Source: Stutzerimonas stutzeri | GTDB taxonomy: Bacteria > Pseudomonadota > Gammaproteobacteria > Pseudomonadales > Pseudomonadaceae | NCBI RefSeq assembly: GCF_000590475.1 | Contig: NZ_CP007441.1 | Span: 1,573,231-1,637,230, forward strand | Reading direction: 5' to 3' | DNA length: 64,000 nt | Part shown: positions 53,197 through 61,907 of the stretch, piece by piece | Position numbering within the stretch: position 1 is the stretch's first letter | How the letters are laid out: the number at the start of each line of letters is the position of its first letter | Made by a program: the position numbers and the translations under genes | Notes under the pieces: model-generated | What the model was told of the DNA's origin: nothing | Database searches by the model: none | The model's input: the letters and a program-made list of their open reading frames with translations, nothing else

Positions 53197-53876
53197 CCGC
53201 GCCACCCCTGTTTCAGCCGGCTGCTATACAGCGCCAATAGCACCAGAAATGAGAACAGCAGCATGCCCCCCGCCAACAGGTGCGCCTGAGCGTATTCCAT
53301 TGCCTCGACGTGATCATAGATCTGTACCGACAGCACCCGTGTCTTCTCCGGAATGTTCCCGCCAATCATCAGGACCACGCCGAACTCGCCCACGGTATGG
53401 GCAAAGCCGAGAATGCTGGCGGTGATGAAGCCCGGGCGAGCCAGTGGCAAGACGACCGAAAAGAATCGGTCCAGCGGCCCGGCGCGCAATGTGGCGGCAG
53501 CCTCGAGAGAACCTTCATTGATAGCCTCGAACGCGTTATGCAGGGGCTGCACGACAAAGGGCATGGAATAGAACACCGACGCTACGACCAGACCGGCAAA
53601 GGTGAAGGGCAGGGTGCCCAGCCCGAGGCTCTGGGTGAGTTGCCCAACCGGGCCGTTCGGCCCCATGGCCACCAGCAGGTAGAAGCCCAGCACCGTTGGC
53701 GGTAACACCAAAGGCAGCGCCACCACGGCGCTGATCGGACCCTTCAGGCGCGACCGCGTCCGTGCTAACCACCAGGCGATTGGAGTGCCGATCAGCAGTA
53801 GCAGCACGGTTGTTGTCGCGGCGAGCTTGAGCGTCAGCAGGATGGCCGCCACGCCAATGTCGTCCAGCGGCATCAT
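53193..53876 (-). CDS. modB: Molybdate ABC transporter permease ModB
   Basis: 227 residues with five or six transmembrane segments. The EAA loop EAAATLRAGPLDRFFSVVLPLA docks on ModC. Lies between modA and modC. The start MMPLDD is 8 bases after modA. Confidence 0.94.
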   Translation of the reverse strand: MMPLDDIGVAAILLTLKLAATTTVLLLLIGTPIAWWLARTRSRLKGPISAVVALPLVLPPTVLGFYLLVAMGPNGPVGQLTQSLGLGTLPFTFAGLVVASVFYSMPFVVQPLHNAFEAINEGSLEAAATLRAGPLDRFFSVVLPLARPGFITASILGFAHTVGEFGVVLMIGGNIPEKTRVLSVQIYDHVEAMEYAQAHLLAGGMLLFSFLVLLALYSSRLKQGWRG

Positions 53877-53883
53877 GACGGCC

Positions 53884-54633
53884 TCATTCCAAGTTGTAGC
53901 CGTAAGCCTTGATCACCTCGGCGGCTTTCTCACTTTTGAGGTAGTCGATCAACGCCTGTGCCGCCGGATTCTCACTGCCTTTTTGCAATATCAGGGCATC
54001 CTGACGAATCGGTGGATGGTAATCCCCCGGAACTATCCAACCCGAACCTTGGCCGATCGCACCCTTATCCACGACCTGGGAGAGGGCGACGAAGCCAAGT
54101 TCGGCATTGCCGCTGGCCACGAACTGGTGCGCCTGTGCAATGTTCTCGCCTTGCACCAATCGGTCATGCGCGGACTCAGCGAGACCAAGCTTGGCCAGCG
54201 TCGCCATGGCTGCTGCGCCGTAAGGCGCGGTTTTCGGATTGGCGATAGCGAGGTGGCGATAGGGTTGCTCGGTCAGCGTCTTGGCGCCGTCAACGTAACC
54301 CTCTCGGGGCGACCACAACACCAGCGTGCCGATGGCGTAAGGGAAGCGGCTCCCGCTGACACCCAACCCCTCGCGCTCCAGCTTGGTGGGCACTTCTTCG
54401 TCCGCGGACAACAAGACGTCGAACGGCGCTCCATTGCGGATTTGCGCGTAGAGCTTTCCTGTCGAGCCAAAGGCGAGCAGCGCTTTGTGTCCGGTGTCCC
54501 GCTCGAACCGCTCGGCAATCACCTGCATCGGTTTAGTGAAATTCGCTGCAACGGCGACCTGCACCTCAGCCGCTTGGCTGGCGAAGGGCAGAAGGCAAGT
54601 CAGCACGGTGGCAATCGTACGCAGGGGTTTCAT
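53884..54633 (-). CDS. modA: Molybdate-binding periplasmic protein ModA
   Basis: 249 residues. Signal peptide MKPLRTIATVLTCLLPFASQA, then AEVQVAVAANFTKPMQVIAERF, a standard ModA start. GSTGKLYAQIRNGAPFDVLLSADEEVP carries oxyanion ligands. Delivers molybdate or tungstate to ModBC. Confidence 0.94.
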   Translation of the reverse strand: MKPLRTIATVLTCLLPFASQAAEVQVAVAANFTKPMQVIAERFERDTGHKALLAFGSTGKLYAQIRNGAPFDVLLSADEEVPTKLEREGLGVSGSRFPYAIGTLVLWSPREGYVDGAKTLTEQPYRHLAIANPKTAPYGAAAMATLAKLGLAESAHDRLVQGENIAQAHQFVASGNAELGFVALSQVVDKGAIGQGSGWIVPGDYHPPIRQDALILQKGSENPAAQALIDYLKSEKAAEVIKAYGYNLE

Positions 54634-54642
54634 GGAGGCTCC

Positions 54643-55455
54643 TTAGTCCACGGCAATGATGACGTGCGACGCCTTGATCAGCGCCGTACAGGGTTGTCCG
54701 AGCGTCAGGCACAGTTCCTCGGCGCTTTCGTTGGTTATGACGGCCCCCAGCGTGCGGTTGCCGGGTAGCAAGAGCTTGACGTCACAATTCACCGCCCCTG
54801 GGGTGAGGGCGCTGATAGTTCCGGTCAAACGGTTGCGCGCACTAATCTGCACGGCTGGGTCTGGTGACAGCAGCACGAAGCTGGCTTTGATCAAGGCAAT
54901 CGCGGTCTTGCCGATTTCCAGTTGAAGCTCGTCGATACTGTCATTAGTCAGGGTGGCGGTGATGGTCTGGCCTTCACCGATATCGAGGCTCAGGCTGCCG
55001 TTCACCGCGCCTTTTTCGACACGGGTGATGCGGCCCCGGAACTGGTTGCGTGCACTGGTCTTCATAGCGATCGCTCGGAGTAGTTTGTCGATGTCCTCGA
55101 ACCCTTCGATGCCTTGCGCCACATGTGCGAGGAAGCGTTCGTACTCGTGCTGCATGCGTTGCCAGACGTGGAGCATTTCACGGCCGAAGTCGGTTAGCTG
55201 GGTGCCGCCACCTTTGGCGCCGCCGGCCGCTCGAGTCACCAGAGGGCGCTCCGACAGATTGTTCATGGCATCCACGGCGTCCCACGCAGCCTTGTAGCTG
55301 AGGCTGATCGCCTTCGCCGCGCGGCTGATGGAGCCCGTCGCCTCGATCTGCTCCAGTAGCTCGATGCGCTTGCCGCCGAGGTAGCCTTTCTCGCCGCGGT
55401 TGAACCAGAGTTGTCCGTCGATGCGCAGCGGCTCGAAATGTTTCGGATCGCTCAT
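54643..55455 (-). CDS. modE: Molybdate-responsive regulator ModE
   Basis: 270 residues. N-terminal winged HTH (GSISRAAKAISLSYKAAWDAVDAMN), then two Mop domains (SARNQFRGRITRVEKG and SARNRLTGTISALTPG). Binds molybdate and represses the mod operon. First gene of modEABC; AGGAG precedes ATG 55455. Its operator is 34 bases upstream. Confidence 0.95.
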   Translation of the reverse strand: MSDPKHFEPLRIDGQLWFNRGEKGYLGGKRIELLEQIEATGSISRAAKAISLSYKAAWDAVDAMNNLSERPLVTRAAGGAKGGGTQLTDFGREMLHVWQRMQHEYERFLAHVAQGIEGFEDIDKLLRAIAMKTSARNQFRGRITRVEKGAVNGSLSLDIGEGQTITATLTNDSIDELQLEIGKTAIALIKASFVLLSPDPAVQISARNRLTGTISALTPGAVNCDVKLLLPGNRTLGAVITNESAEELCLTLGQPCTALIKASHVIIAVD

Positions 55456-55488
55456 GTTTGGCTCCTGTCAGTCTCGGCCATTCTGGCA

Positions 55489-55516
55489 ATCGTTATATAG
55501 AGTTGTATATAGCGAT
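55489..55516 (-). promoter_or_regulatory. ModE operator
   Basis: A near-perfect inverted repeat: ATCGTTATATA, a 6-base spacer, TATATAGCGAT. This is the classic ModE box and lies between the modE start and the divergent GPx-like gene. Molybdate-loaded ModE should block transcription of modEABC here. Confidence 0.93.
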
Positions 55517-55605
55517 ATTAAAAAAATGATGCAGGCCTGAGGCCAAGCGTTGCTGGACCGCCACGGCGGGAGTAGCGTGATCGCGATCCCGCTCGGAGAC
55601 TTTCA

Positions 55606-56154
55606 ATGAGAACTCGTCTTTATGCCGCCGCGCTCGCTTTGGCGCTGCTGGCCGGTCCAGTAGCCGCGCAAGAGTGTTCGGCCCTGCTGCAACACGAACT
55701 GCCGAAGCTGCGTTCAAAAGAAACCATTGATTTGTGCCAGCAATTCAAAGGCAAGGCGCTAGTGGTAGTGAATACCGCCAGTTTCTGTGGCTTCGCCCCA
55801 CAGTTCAAAGGTCTGGAGACGCTATATCAGCGGTACAAGGATCAGGGCCTGGCAGTGCTGGGCGTACCTTCCGACGATTTCTTTCAGGAGTCGGACGACG
55901 CTGCCGAGACAGCGAAGGTCTGCTATGTCGATTACGGCGTGACCTTCCCGATGGCACAAACGCAGCCGGTCAGAGGCAGTGATGCGACACCGCTGTTCAA
56001 GGAACTGGCCGAGCAGGCGGGGGCAGCGCCGCGCTGGAATTTCTACAAGTACGTAGTCGATCGCAACGGCAAGGTGGTGGACTACTTTTCCAGCAAGGTC
56101 GAGCCAGACGATCCCGAGCTGATCGCGGCGGTCGAAAAGGCGTTGGAAAAGTAG
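55606..56154 (+). CDS. Exported glutathione peroxidase-like thiol peroxidase
   Basis: 182 residues. A signal peptide (MRTRLYAAALALALLAGPVAA) is unusual for GPx family members. Core: VVNTASFCGFAPQFKGLE (peroxidatic Cys) and APRWNFYKYVVDRNGK (Trp and Asn). The usual Gln motif is not clear: VLGVPSDDFFQESDD instead of GFPCNQFGGQEPG. So it is a divergent, Cys-type periplasmic peroxidase or a redox protein of the same fold. Divergent from modE. Confidence 0.82.
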   Translation: MRTRLYAAALALALLAGPVAAQECSALLQHELPKLRSKETIDLCQQFKGKALVVVNTASFCGFAPQFKGLETLYQRYKDQGLAVLGVPSDDFFQESDDAAETAKVCYVDYGVTFPMAQTQPVRGSDATPLFKELAEQAGAAPRWNFYKYVVDRNGKVVDYFSSKVEPDDPELIAAVEKALEK

Positions 56155-56168
56155 CGAGCAGTAGAGAT

Positions 56169-56190
56169 GCCCCGACCGAACGGTCGGGGC
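56169..56190. terminator. Hairpin between GPx-like and fadL-like genes
   Basis: GCCCCGACC pairs perfectly with GGTCGGGGC around GAAC, between convergent genes. No T-run is present; it may serve as a bidirectional terminator. Confidence 0.55.
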
Positions 56191-56198
56191 GGGATGCA

Positions 56199-57416
56199 TC
56201 AGAAGCGGTAGGTCATGGCAGCGCCGAAACCGTGTGCGCTGTTTTCGTAGGTGGCGTTGTAGGATGCCTGACGAATCTTGGTGTCTTCTTCCCAGAGATA
56301 GGAATAAGCCAGGTCGACAGTCACATCGTCGCTCGGATTCCAGGCCAGGCCAAAGCTCACCGCGGTACGGTCGCCTGTCGGAATACGTGGCGAGCGGTGG
56401 GTATTGTTGGTCGGGCTTTGATCCAAGGCCACGCCAGTACGCAGAGTCCACTGCTTGTTCAGCTTGTAGGCTGCGCCCAAGGCGTAGGACCAGGTGTCGT
56501 GCCAGTCTTGTTCTTCGGCAATAACTCGCACCGGAGCTCCCTCGTTTTCAACAACGATGGACTCAAGCCGGCTCCAGCGAGTCAATGTGGCACCGCCATA
56601 CAGAGTCCATTGATCATTCAGCTCGTGGGTAACAGACAGATCAATCGACTCCGGCGTTTCCAGGTCAAGCGACGCATCGTATTTCCCTGCGAGCGGGCCA
56701 AATGCAAGACCGGAAAAACTTGTGTCGCCTTCAAGCTTGTAGTCCACCTTGGAGTGGTAGGTAAGACCGGTCCGCGTTTGAGGGGTAATTTCATACAGCA
56801 CACCGATGTTAAAACCGAGAGCTGTGTCGTCACCTTTAATTTTTACGCGACTATCAGGAAAAGTTCCTGTGGGCACTGCACTTTCCAGCTGCCCATCGAT
56901 ACGGTTAATCGTCGGGCCAAAGCCAACCGACAACTTTTCATTGAAGCGATAGCTGACGGTAGGCTGTACGGTGATGACACGTACTTCGCTGTAATCGCCG
57001 TGATAACGGCCGGAGAACCCGCTTTCATAATCGGTAATCAAGCCGAACGGGACATATACGCCTACGCCGACAGCCCATTTCTCGTCGAGCGGCTTGACGT
57101 AATAGCCCATCGGCACAGCGGTGACCGGAACCATATCTCCATCATTGCTACCTGGTGCGCCACTGGAATTCTTGATATCCGTCTTGGCATTGATCGCCGC
57201 TATTCCGAAACTGACTTCTTCACGCTTGAGGCGCGACATGCCGGCTGGGTTGCCGAACAGGGTGCTGGCGTCATCGGCAGAAGAGGAGCGACCTGCGAAC
57301 GAGGTACCCATGCCGCTGATGCTCTGCTCATTGAGGGCGAAACCGGACGCCATGGCCTGAGTGGAAAGGGCGCCTACAGCTACGGCAATGGCGGTCTTCA
57401 ACCAAGTTGTTTTCAT
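56199..57416 (-). CDS. FadL/OmpP1-family outer-membrane transporter
   Basis: 405 residues. Signal peptide (WLKTAIAVAVGALSTQAMA), followed by SGFALNEQSISGMGTSFAGR and NPAGMSRL, the FadL N-terminal hatch signature, and a beta-barrel ending in GFGAAMTYRF with terminal Phe. Moves long-chain fatty acids or other hydrophobic molecules into the periplasm; the substrate is not predictable. Standalone. Confidence 0.9.
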   Translation of the reverse strand: MKTTWLKTAIAVAVGALSTQAMASGFALNEQSISGMGTSFAGRSSSADDASTLFGNPAGMSRLKREEVSFGIAAINAKTDIKNSSGAPGSNDGDMVPVTAVPMGYYVKPLDEKWAVGVGVYVPFGLITDYESGFSGRYHGDYSEVRVITVQPTVSYRFNEKLSVGFGPTINRIDGQLESAVPTGTFPDSRVKIKGDDTALGFNIGVLYEITPQTRTGLTYHSKVDYKLEGDTSFSGLAFGPLAGKYDASLDLETPESIDLSVTHELNDQWTLYGGATLTRWSRLESIVVENEGAPVRVIAEEQDWHDTWSYALGAAYKLNKQWTLRTGVALDQSPTNNTHRSPRIPTGDRTAVSFGLAWNPSDDVTVDLAYSYLWEEDTKIRQASYNATYENSAHGFGAAMTYRF

Positions 57417-57592
57417 TGTTGTACTCCAGGGGAAAAAGCGGCTCGGACCCTATCAAGCTTCTCTGATCCATCGCAAACGAAAGAGTGCAATTTTTCGTAA
57501 AGAACGACGATCGGCGGCGATAAGCGGTGGAACAGCAGATAAAACCACCTGGGCTTATCTTGACCGATAAGTCATATTTTGTCGGTTTTAGA

Positions 57593-58438
57593 TCAGGCGA
57601 CAGGTCGACTTGGATCTGTGATCCACTCGCTCCACGAGCCAGCGTAAAGTTTGGCGAGTGGATATCCGGCGAGGCATAGCGCAAACAGGTTATGGCACGC
57701 CGTTACGCCAGACCCGCAGTAGGCCACCAGCGTGTCCGCGTGTCGGCCCGCCAGTTGTTGATCGAATCGCGAGCGCAGTTGGTCGGGCGAGAGAAAGCGC
57801 CCGGTGGCGTCGAGGTTTTCGGCGAATGGCATGCAGCGAGCGCCCGGAATGTGTCCGGCCACCGGATCGATGGGTTCCTGCTCGCCGAGAAAGCGGGGTA
57901 AGGCTCGCGCGTCGAGCAAGGTCAGATCGGGCTGCTCCAGGCGTGTCAGCAGTTGCTGTGCATCGATCAGCAGGTTGTCGTCCGGAGTGCCTTCGAAGTC
58001 TCCCGGTAAAGTAACGGCCGGACTGCTCGTTACGCTCCCGCCGGCGTCGCACCACGCCCGGTAACCGCCGTCCAGCAGATACACGCCGGTGCGCTTGCCT
58101 AACCATGCCAGCAGCCACCAGGCTCTCGCGGCAAAGGCGCCGGAGCCATCGTCGTAGAGGACCACCACGCTGTCATCAGTCAGGCCCGCAGCGCGCAGGC
58201 GTGCGGTCAGTGCAGCCGGTTGCGGTAGGGGATGTCGGCCGGCCTGGCCGGGTACTACCGGGCCCGACAGATCCTGTTCCAGATCGAGAAACACTGCGCC
58301 CGGAATATGAGCCTGCTCGTAACTGCGCCTGCCGTAAGCTGGATCTTCCAGAGCAAAACGGCAGTCGATGATATGCAGGTTGGGCTGTAGCAGACGCGCG
58401 GACAGTTGTTCAGCATCGATCAGTTGAGCAAGCGGCAT
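57593..58438 (-). CDS. sseA: 3-mercaptopyruvate sulfurtransferase (tandem rhodanese)
   Basis: 281 residues with two rhodanese domains. The active-site Cys is in YCGSGVTACHNLFAL (CGSGVTA loop, typical of mercaptopyruvate sulfurtransferases). Transfers sulfur from 3-mercaptopyruvate or thiosulfate to acceptors such as cyanide or thiols. Divergent from rnd. Confidence 0.9.
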   Translation of the reverse strand: MPLAQLIDAEQLSARLLQPNLHIIDCRFALEDPAYGRRSYEQAHIPGAVFLDLEQDLSGPVVPGQAGRHPLPQPAALTARLRAAGLTDDSVVVLYDDGSGAFAARAWWLLAWLGKRTGVYLLDGGYRAWCDAGGSVTSSPAVTLPGDFEGTPDDNLLIDAQQLLTRLEQPDLTLLDARALPRFLGEQEPIDPVAGHIPGARCMPFAENLDATGRFLSPDQLRSRFDQQLAGRHADTLVAYCGSGVTACHNLFALCLAGYPLAKLYAGSWSEWITDPSRPVA

Positions 58439-58585
58439 GGTAGGACCCCGTTCGGATTATCGACAAAACGTTATCACGCCAATCGACACGCCCGATGAAT
58501 GCGCTGCGAATAGCGGGGCGCGATATATACTGCGCGCCTCTTCGCCCGCCCGCCGGTCGTCATACCCAATAACAAGGAGGGCCTA

Positions 58586-59710
58586 GTGGCCATCGAAACT
58601 CAATGGGTGCTGGATGATGCACATCTGGCCCGCCTTTGTGCCGAGTGGCGCCAGCTGCCTTACGTAGCGGTGGATACGGAGTTCATGCGGGTCGATACGT
58701 TCTACCCGATCGCCGCTCTGCTGCAGGTGGGTGACGGGCGTTGTGCCTATCTGATCGACCCATTGCTGATTACCGACTGGGCGGCTTTTGCCGGGTTGCT
58801 GGAAGACCGGAGCGTGGCAAAGGTACTGCATGCCTGCAGCGAGGATCTGGAAGTACTGTGGCGCTTGACCGGCAGCCTGCCGGCGCCGTTGTTCGATACA
58901 CAGCTTGCCGCCGGCTATTTGAATATCGGCTTCTCCATGGGCTATTCGCGTCTGGTGCAGAGCGTTTTGGACATCGAGCTGCCCAAAGGTGAAACACGCT
59001 CCGACTGGCTCCAGCGACCGCTGAGCGAGATGCAGGTGCGTTATGCCGCCGAAGATGCGCAGCATCTGGCAGAGCTGTACGAGGCGTTGCTGCCGAAGCT
59101 GTCCGATGACAAGCGCGCCTGGGTTCTGGAAGACGGTGCCGAACTGGTCGCGAATCTGCAGCGCGAAACCGATCCCGATGAGGCGTACCGTGAAGTCAAG
59201 CAGGCCTGGCGACTCAAACCGCGACAGCTTGCAGTGTTGCGGGTGCTGGCCGCCTGGCGAGAACGTGAGGCGCGGGCACGCAATCAGCCGCGTAATCGGA
59301 TCTTGCGCGAGCACAGTCTGTGGCCGCTGGCGCGTACTCAGCCAACCGATCTGGTTAGCCTGGCGCGTATCGACGACATGCATCCTCGCACCGTGCGCCA
59401 GGATGGCGAAACCTTGCTCGAGCTGATCCGCACCGCTGCCGCCACGGCTGAGCAGGATTATCCGGAACCGTTGCCGGAGCCATTACCGTTGGAGGCGTCG
59501 GGGCTGTTGAAGAAGCTGCGTGCTGTCGGTCAGCATGAAGCGCAAGTCCTGGGCATCGCCTCTGAGCTGATGTTGCGCAAGAAAGTGCTCGAAGCCTTGC
59601 TGAAAACCGGATATCCGGATGGCCCATATGAGTTGCCCGATTCGCTGCGCGGTTGGCGTCGCGAGCGGATGGGCCAAGCCCTTCTAGACGTGCTGGAAGC
59701 GAAATCATGA
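58586..59710 (+). CDS. rnd: Ribonuclease D
   Basis: 374 residues. DEDD exonuclease motifs: VAVDTEFMRVDTF, LHACSEDLEVL and YAAEDAQHLAELY; a HRDC domain follows (AVLRVLAAWRERE). Trims tRNA 3' ends. GTG start at 58586 is preceded by AAGGAGG. Overlaps ycgL by 4 bases. Confidence 0.94.
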   Translation: MAIETQWVLDDAHLARLCAEWRQLPYVAVDTEFMRVDTFYPIAALLQVGDGRCAYLIDPLLITDWAAFAGLLEDRSVAKVLHACSEDLEVLWRLTGSLPAPLFDTQLAAGYLNIGFSMGYSRLVQSVLDIELPKGETRSDWLQRPLSEMQVRYAAEDAQHLAELYEALLPKLSDDKRAWVLEDGAELVANLQRETDPDEAYREVKQAWRLKPRQLAVLRVLAAWREREARARNQPRNRILREHSLWPLARTQPTDLVSLARIDDMHPRTVRQDGETLLELIRTAAATAEQDYPEPLPEPLPLEASGLLKKLRAVGQHEAQVLGIASELMLRKKVLEALLKTGYPDGPYELPDSLRGWRRERMGQALLDVLEAKS

Positions 59711-60000
59711 AACGCATCTGCTCCATTTACAGAAGCCCGCGGAAGAACGAAATGTATCTGTACGTCGAACGCAGCGAGGCGTTGGCGCGGGTGCCAGAAG
59801 CGTTGCTTGCTGCCTTCGGGCCGCCGCAGCATGCCTTCGACATGGTCCTGACACCAGAGCGTAAGCTGGCACGCGAAGACATCGCGACGGTGCTGGATAA
59901 CCTGGAAAAACAGGGTTACCACCTTCAGATGCCGCCGCCTGAGGACGAGTACATCGAACATCTGCCCGAGGAGTTGCTGCGTCGCAACGACCCGGTTTAG
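59707..60000 (+). CDS. ycgL: YcgL-domain protein
   Basis: 97 residues, small conserved protein. MKRICSIYRSPRKNEMYLYV start and DMVLTPERKLAREDI match the YcgL family. Function unknown. Translationally coupled to rnd (ATGA), a conserved pseudomonad pairing. Confidence 0.9.
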   Translation: MKRICSIYRSPRKNEMYLYVERSEALARVPEALLAAFGPPQHAFDMVLTPERKLAREDIATVLDNLEKQGYHLQMPPPEDEYIEHLPEELLRRNDPV

Positions 60001-60112
60001 TGCTATGTGCAATCGATTGGCCGCTGAGCGCTGATGGTTCCACGTGCAGTCAGACTTGGTTCACTGCGAGCCAGTGGCTAGACTCGCATCTTTATTCGAG
60101 ATGACTATTTCC

Positions 60113-60562
60113 ATGGCGGCAAAAGTCGAACCCTTTTGGAAGCGCAAGACCCTCGCCGAGCTGGACTCGGCCGAGTGGGAATCCCTTTGCGACGGTTGCG
60201 GGTTGTGCTGCCTGCAAAAGCTCGAAGACGAAGAGGACGGCAGCGTTTATTACACCCGTGTCGCCTGCAAACTGCTCGACCTGAACACCTGTCGCTGCAC
60301 CGACTACCCCAACCGGCGGGCCAGCGTACCCGACTGCATTCAGTTGAACGCGGTGGACGCTGCACAATTCAAATGGCTGCCGTCCACCTGTGGCTATCGC
60401 CTCGTGGCTGAAGGCAAAGACCTCCCGCTTTGGCACCATCTGGTCTGTGGTGATCCGGATGCAGTCCATGCCGAACGCATTTCCCAGTCCGGCCGAATGA
60501 TCGCTGAGGGCTCTATCGCGGACGCGGATTGGGAGGATCACCTGATTTTCCGAGCCGGTTGA
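60113..60562 (+). CDS. ycgN: YcgN-family cysteine cluster protein
   Basis: 149 residues. A CxxCxxCC-type cluster (CDGCGLCCLQKL) followed by CRCTDYPNRRASVPDC and CGYRLVAEGKDLPLWH, as in E. coli YcgN. Probably binds iron-sulfur or zinc. ATG 60113 (MAAKVEPFWKRKTL) fits the family; ATG 60101 in frame is possible. Confidence 0.9.
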   Translation: MAAKVEPFWKRKTLAELDSAEWESLCDGCGLCCLQKLEDEEDGSVYYTRVACKLLDLNTCRCTDYPNRRASVPDCIQLNAVDAAQFKWLPSTCGYRLVAEGKDLPLWHHLVCGDPDAVHAERISQSGRMIAEGSIADADWEDHLIFRAG

Positions 60563-60614
60563 ATCAACCGCTGACCGCGTCGTCTTAGCAAGGCCCCCAA
60601 TTTGGAGCTGCTCG

Positions 60615-61841
60615 ATGTCCCACCGTCAGTTACCGCTGCTAGCCGTTATTTTGCTGCTGTTCATCTCCCCGGCCCATGCGGCCAAGCAAGTCGATTTGGA
60701 TTTCACCGTCAAATTCGTTCCAGAGCAGGACCTTGCTGAGATCCAGCTGCTGCTTGAGGAGGGCACCGCGGTCACACAGCTTGACTTCAATCTTGGTGAC
60801 GAGGGCCTTTATAGCGATTTCGAAACCGATGCCCAAGGCAACTGGCAGGCAGCAGGCGGCCGCGGCGTCTGGCGGCCCGCCGCTGGGAAGGCACGGCTGA
60901 GCTATCGGGTAAAGGTCAGTCATCAGCGTAAAAGCGGCCGCTTCGATGCGCGAATGACGGATGACTGGGTACTGCTTCGTGGTGATGATCTGATACCTCC
61001 CGGTCGTGTCAGCCAGCAGGATGGCGTCAGGCTGATTTCCCGACTGAGTATCGAGCTGCCCGAGGGTTGGAAGAGCGTCGAGACGGGTTGGCCGCGTATT
61101 GGCGAGAATCGCTTTCGTATCGATAACCGTGAACGCCTTTTCGACCGCCCGACCGGCTGGATACTTGCTGGCAAGCTTGGTAGTCGCCGCGCCAAGCTGG
61201 GAGAAACCGATGTGACGGTCGCGGGGCCTGTGGGCGAAGGGTTGCGGCGGATGGATATTCTCACGTTGCTCACCTTCGTCTGGCCTGAAGTGCAGAACGT
61301 TTTTCCGCGTGATCCCAAGAAATTGCTGGTCGTCGGCGCGGGCGATCCGATGTGGCGAGGTGGCCTGTCCGGTCCGAATTCTTTGTTCATGCACGCTGAC
61401 CGTCCGCTCGTCAGTGAAAACGGGACCAGTTCGTTGGTGCATGAGCTCGTACATGTATTCAGCCGGATCACAGACGCCGATCGCAGCGACTGGATCAGCG
61501 AAGGCTTAGCCGAGTATTACGCCATCGAGTTGGTTCGTCGTGCCGGTGGCATGAGCGAGGATCGCTACCAGGCGGTTCGGGAGCACCTGACCAAATGGAG
61601 CCGCAAGGTGGACAGCCTGCGCACCGAGCACTCTACTGGCCCGGTTACCGCGAAGGCCGTACTGCTGCTTCAGGATCTCGACAAGGAAATCCGCCAGCGC
61701 AGCAAGAGCCGCCACTCCTTGGACGACGTCGCACGCGGCTTGATGCGCCTCGATAAGGTCACGACTGAGGACTTTATCGCTATCACTGAAACACTGCTGG
61801 GTGGCGGCTCGAAAGTCCTGGATGTTCGTCTGTTACGTTAA
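60615..61841 (+). CDS. Exported M61-like zinc metallopeptidase
   Basis: 408 residues. Signal peptide (LPLLAVILLLFISPAHA). Beta-rich N-terminal half, then a gluzincin site HELVHVFSR with the third ligand in SEGLAEYYA about 25 residues on. This order (HExxH then E) and the beta N-terminal domain resemble glycyl aminopeptidase-type M61 proteins. GC and codon use look native. Substrate unknown. Confidence 0.78.
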   Translation: MSHRQLPLLAVILLLFISPAHAAKQVDLDFTVKFVPEQDLAEIQLLLEEGTAVTQLDFNLGDEGLYSDFETDAQGNWQAAGGRGVWRPAAGKARLSYRVKVSHQRKSGRFDARMTDDWVLLRGDDLIPPGRVSQQDGVRLISRLSIELPEGWKSVETGWPRIGENRFRIDNRERLFDRPTGWILAGKLGSRRAKLGETDVTVAGPVGEGLRRMDILTLLTFVWPEVQNVFPRDPKKLLVVGAGDPMWRGGLSGPNSLFMHADRPLVSENGTSSLVHELVHVFSRITDADRSDWISEGLAEYYAIELVRRAGGMSEDRYQAVREHLTKWSRKVDSLRTEHSTGPVTAKAVLLLQDLDKEIRQRSKSRHSLDDVARGLMRLDKVTTEDFIAITETLLGGGSKVLDVRLLR

Positions 61842-61907
61842 ACGCTAGGGTGCGATCTGCGGCTTCCGTTTCCGGTACGACGGGTGTCATTCAAGCAAGG
61901 AACTTCC

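Noticed and set aside
56232..57500. 422-codon plus-strand frame opposite the FadL-like gene
   Set aside because: Antisense shadow; the minus-strand gene has a signal peptide and family motifs.
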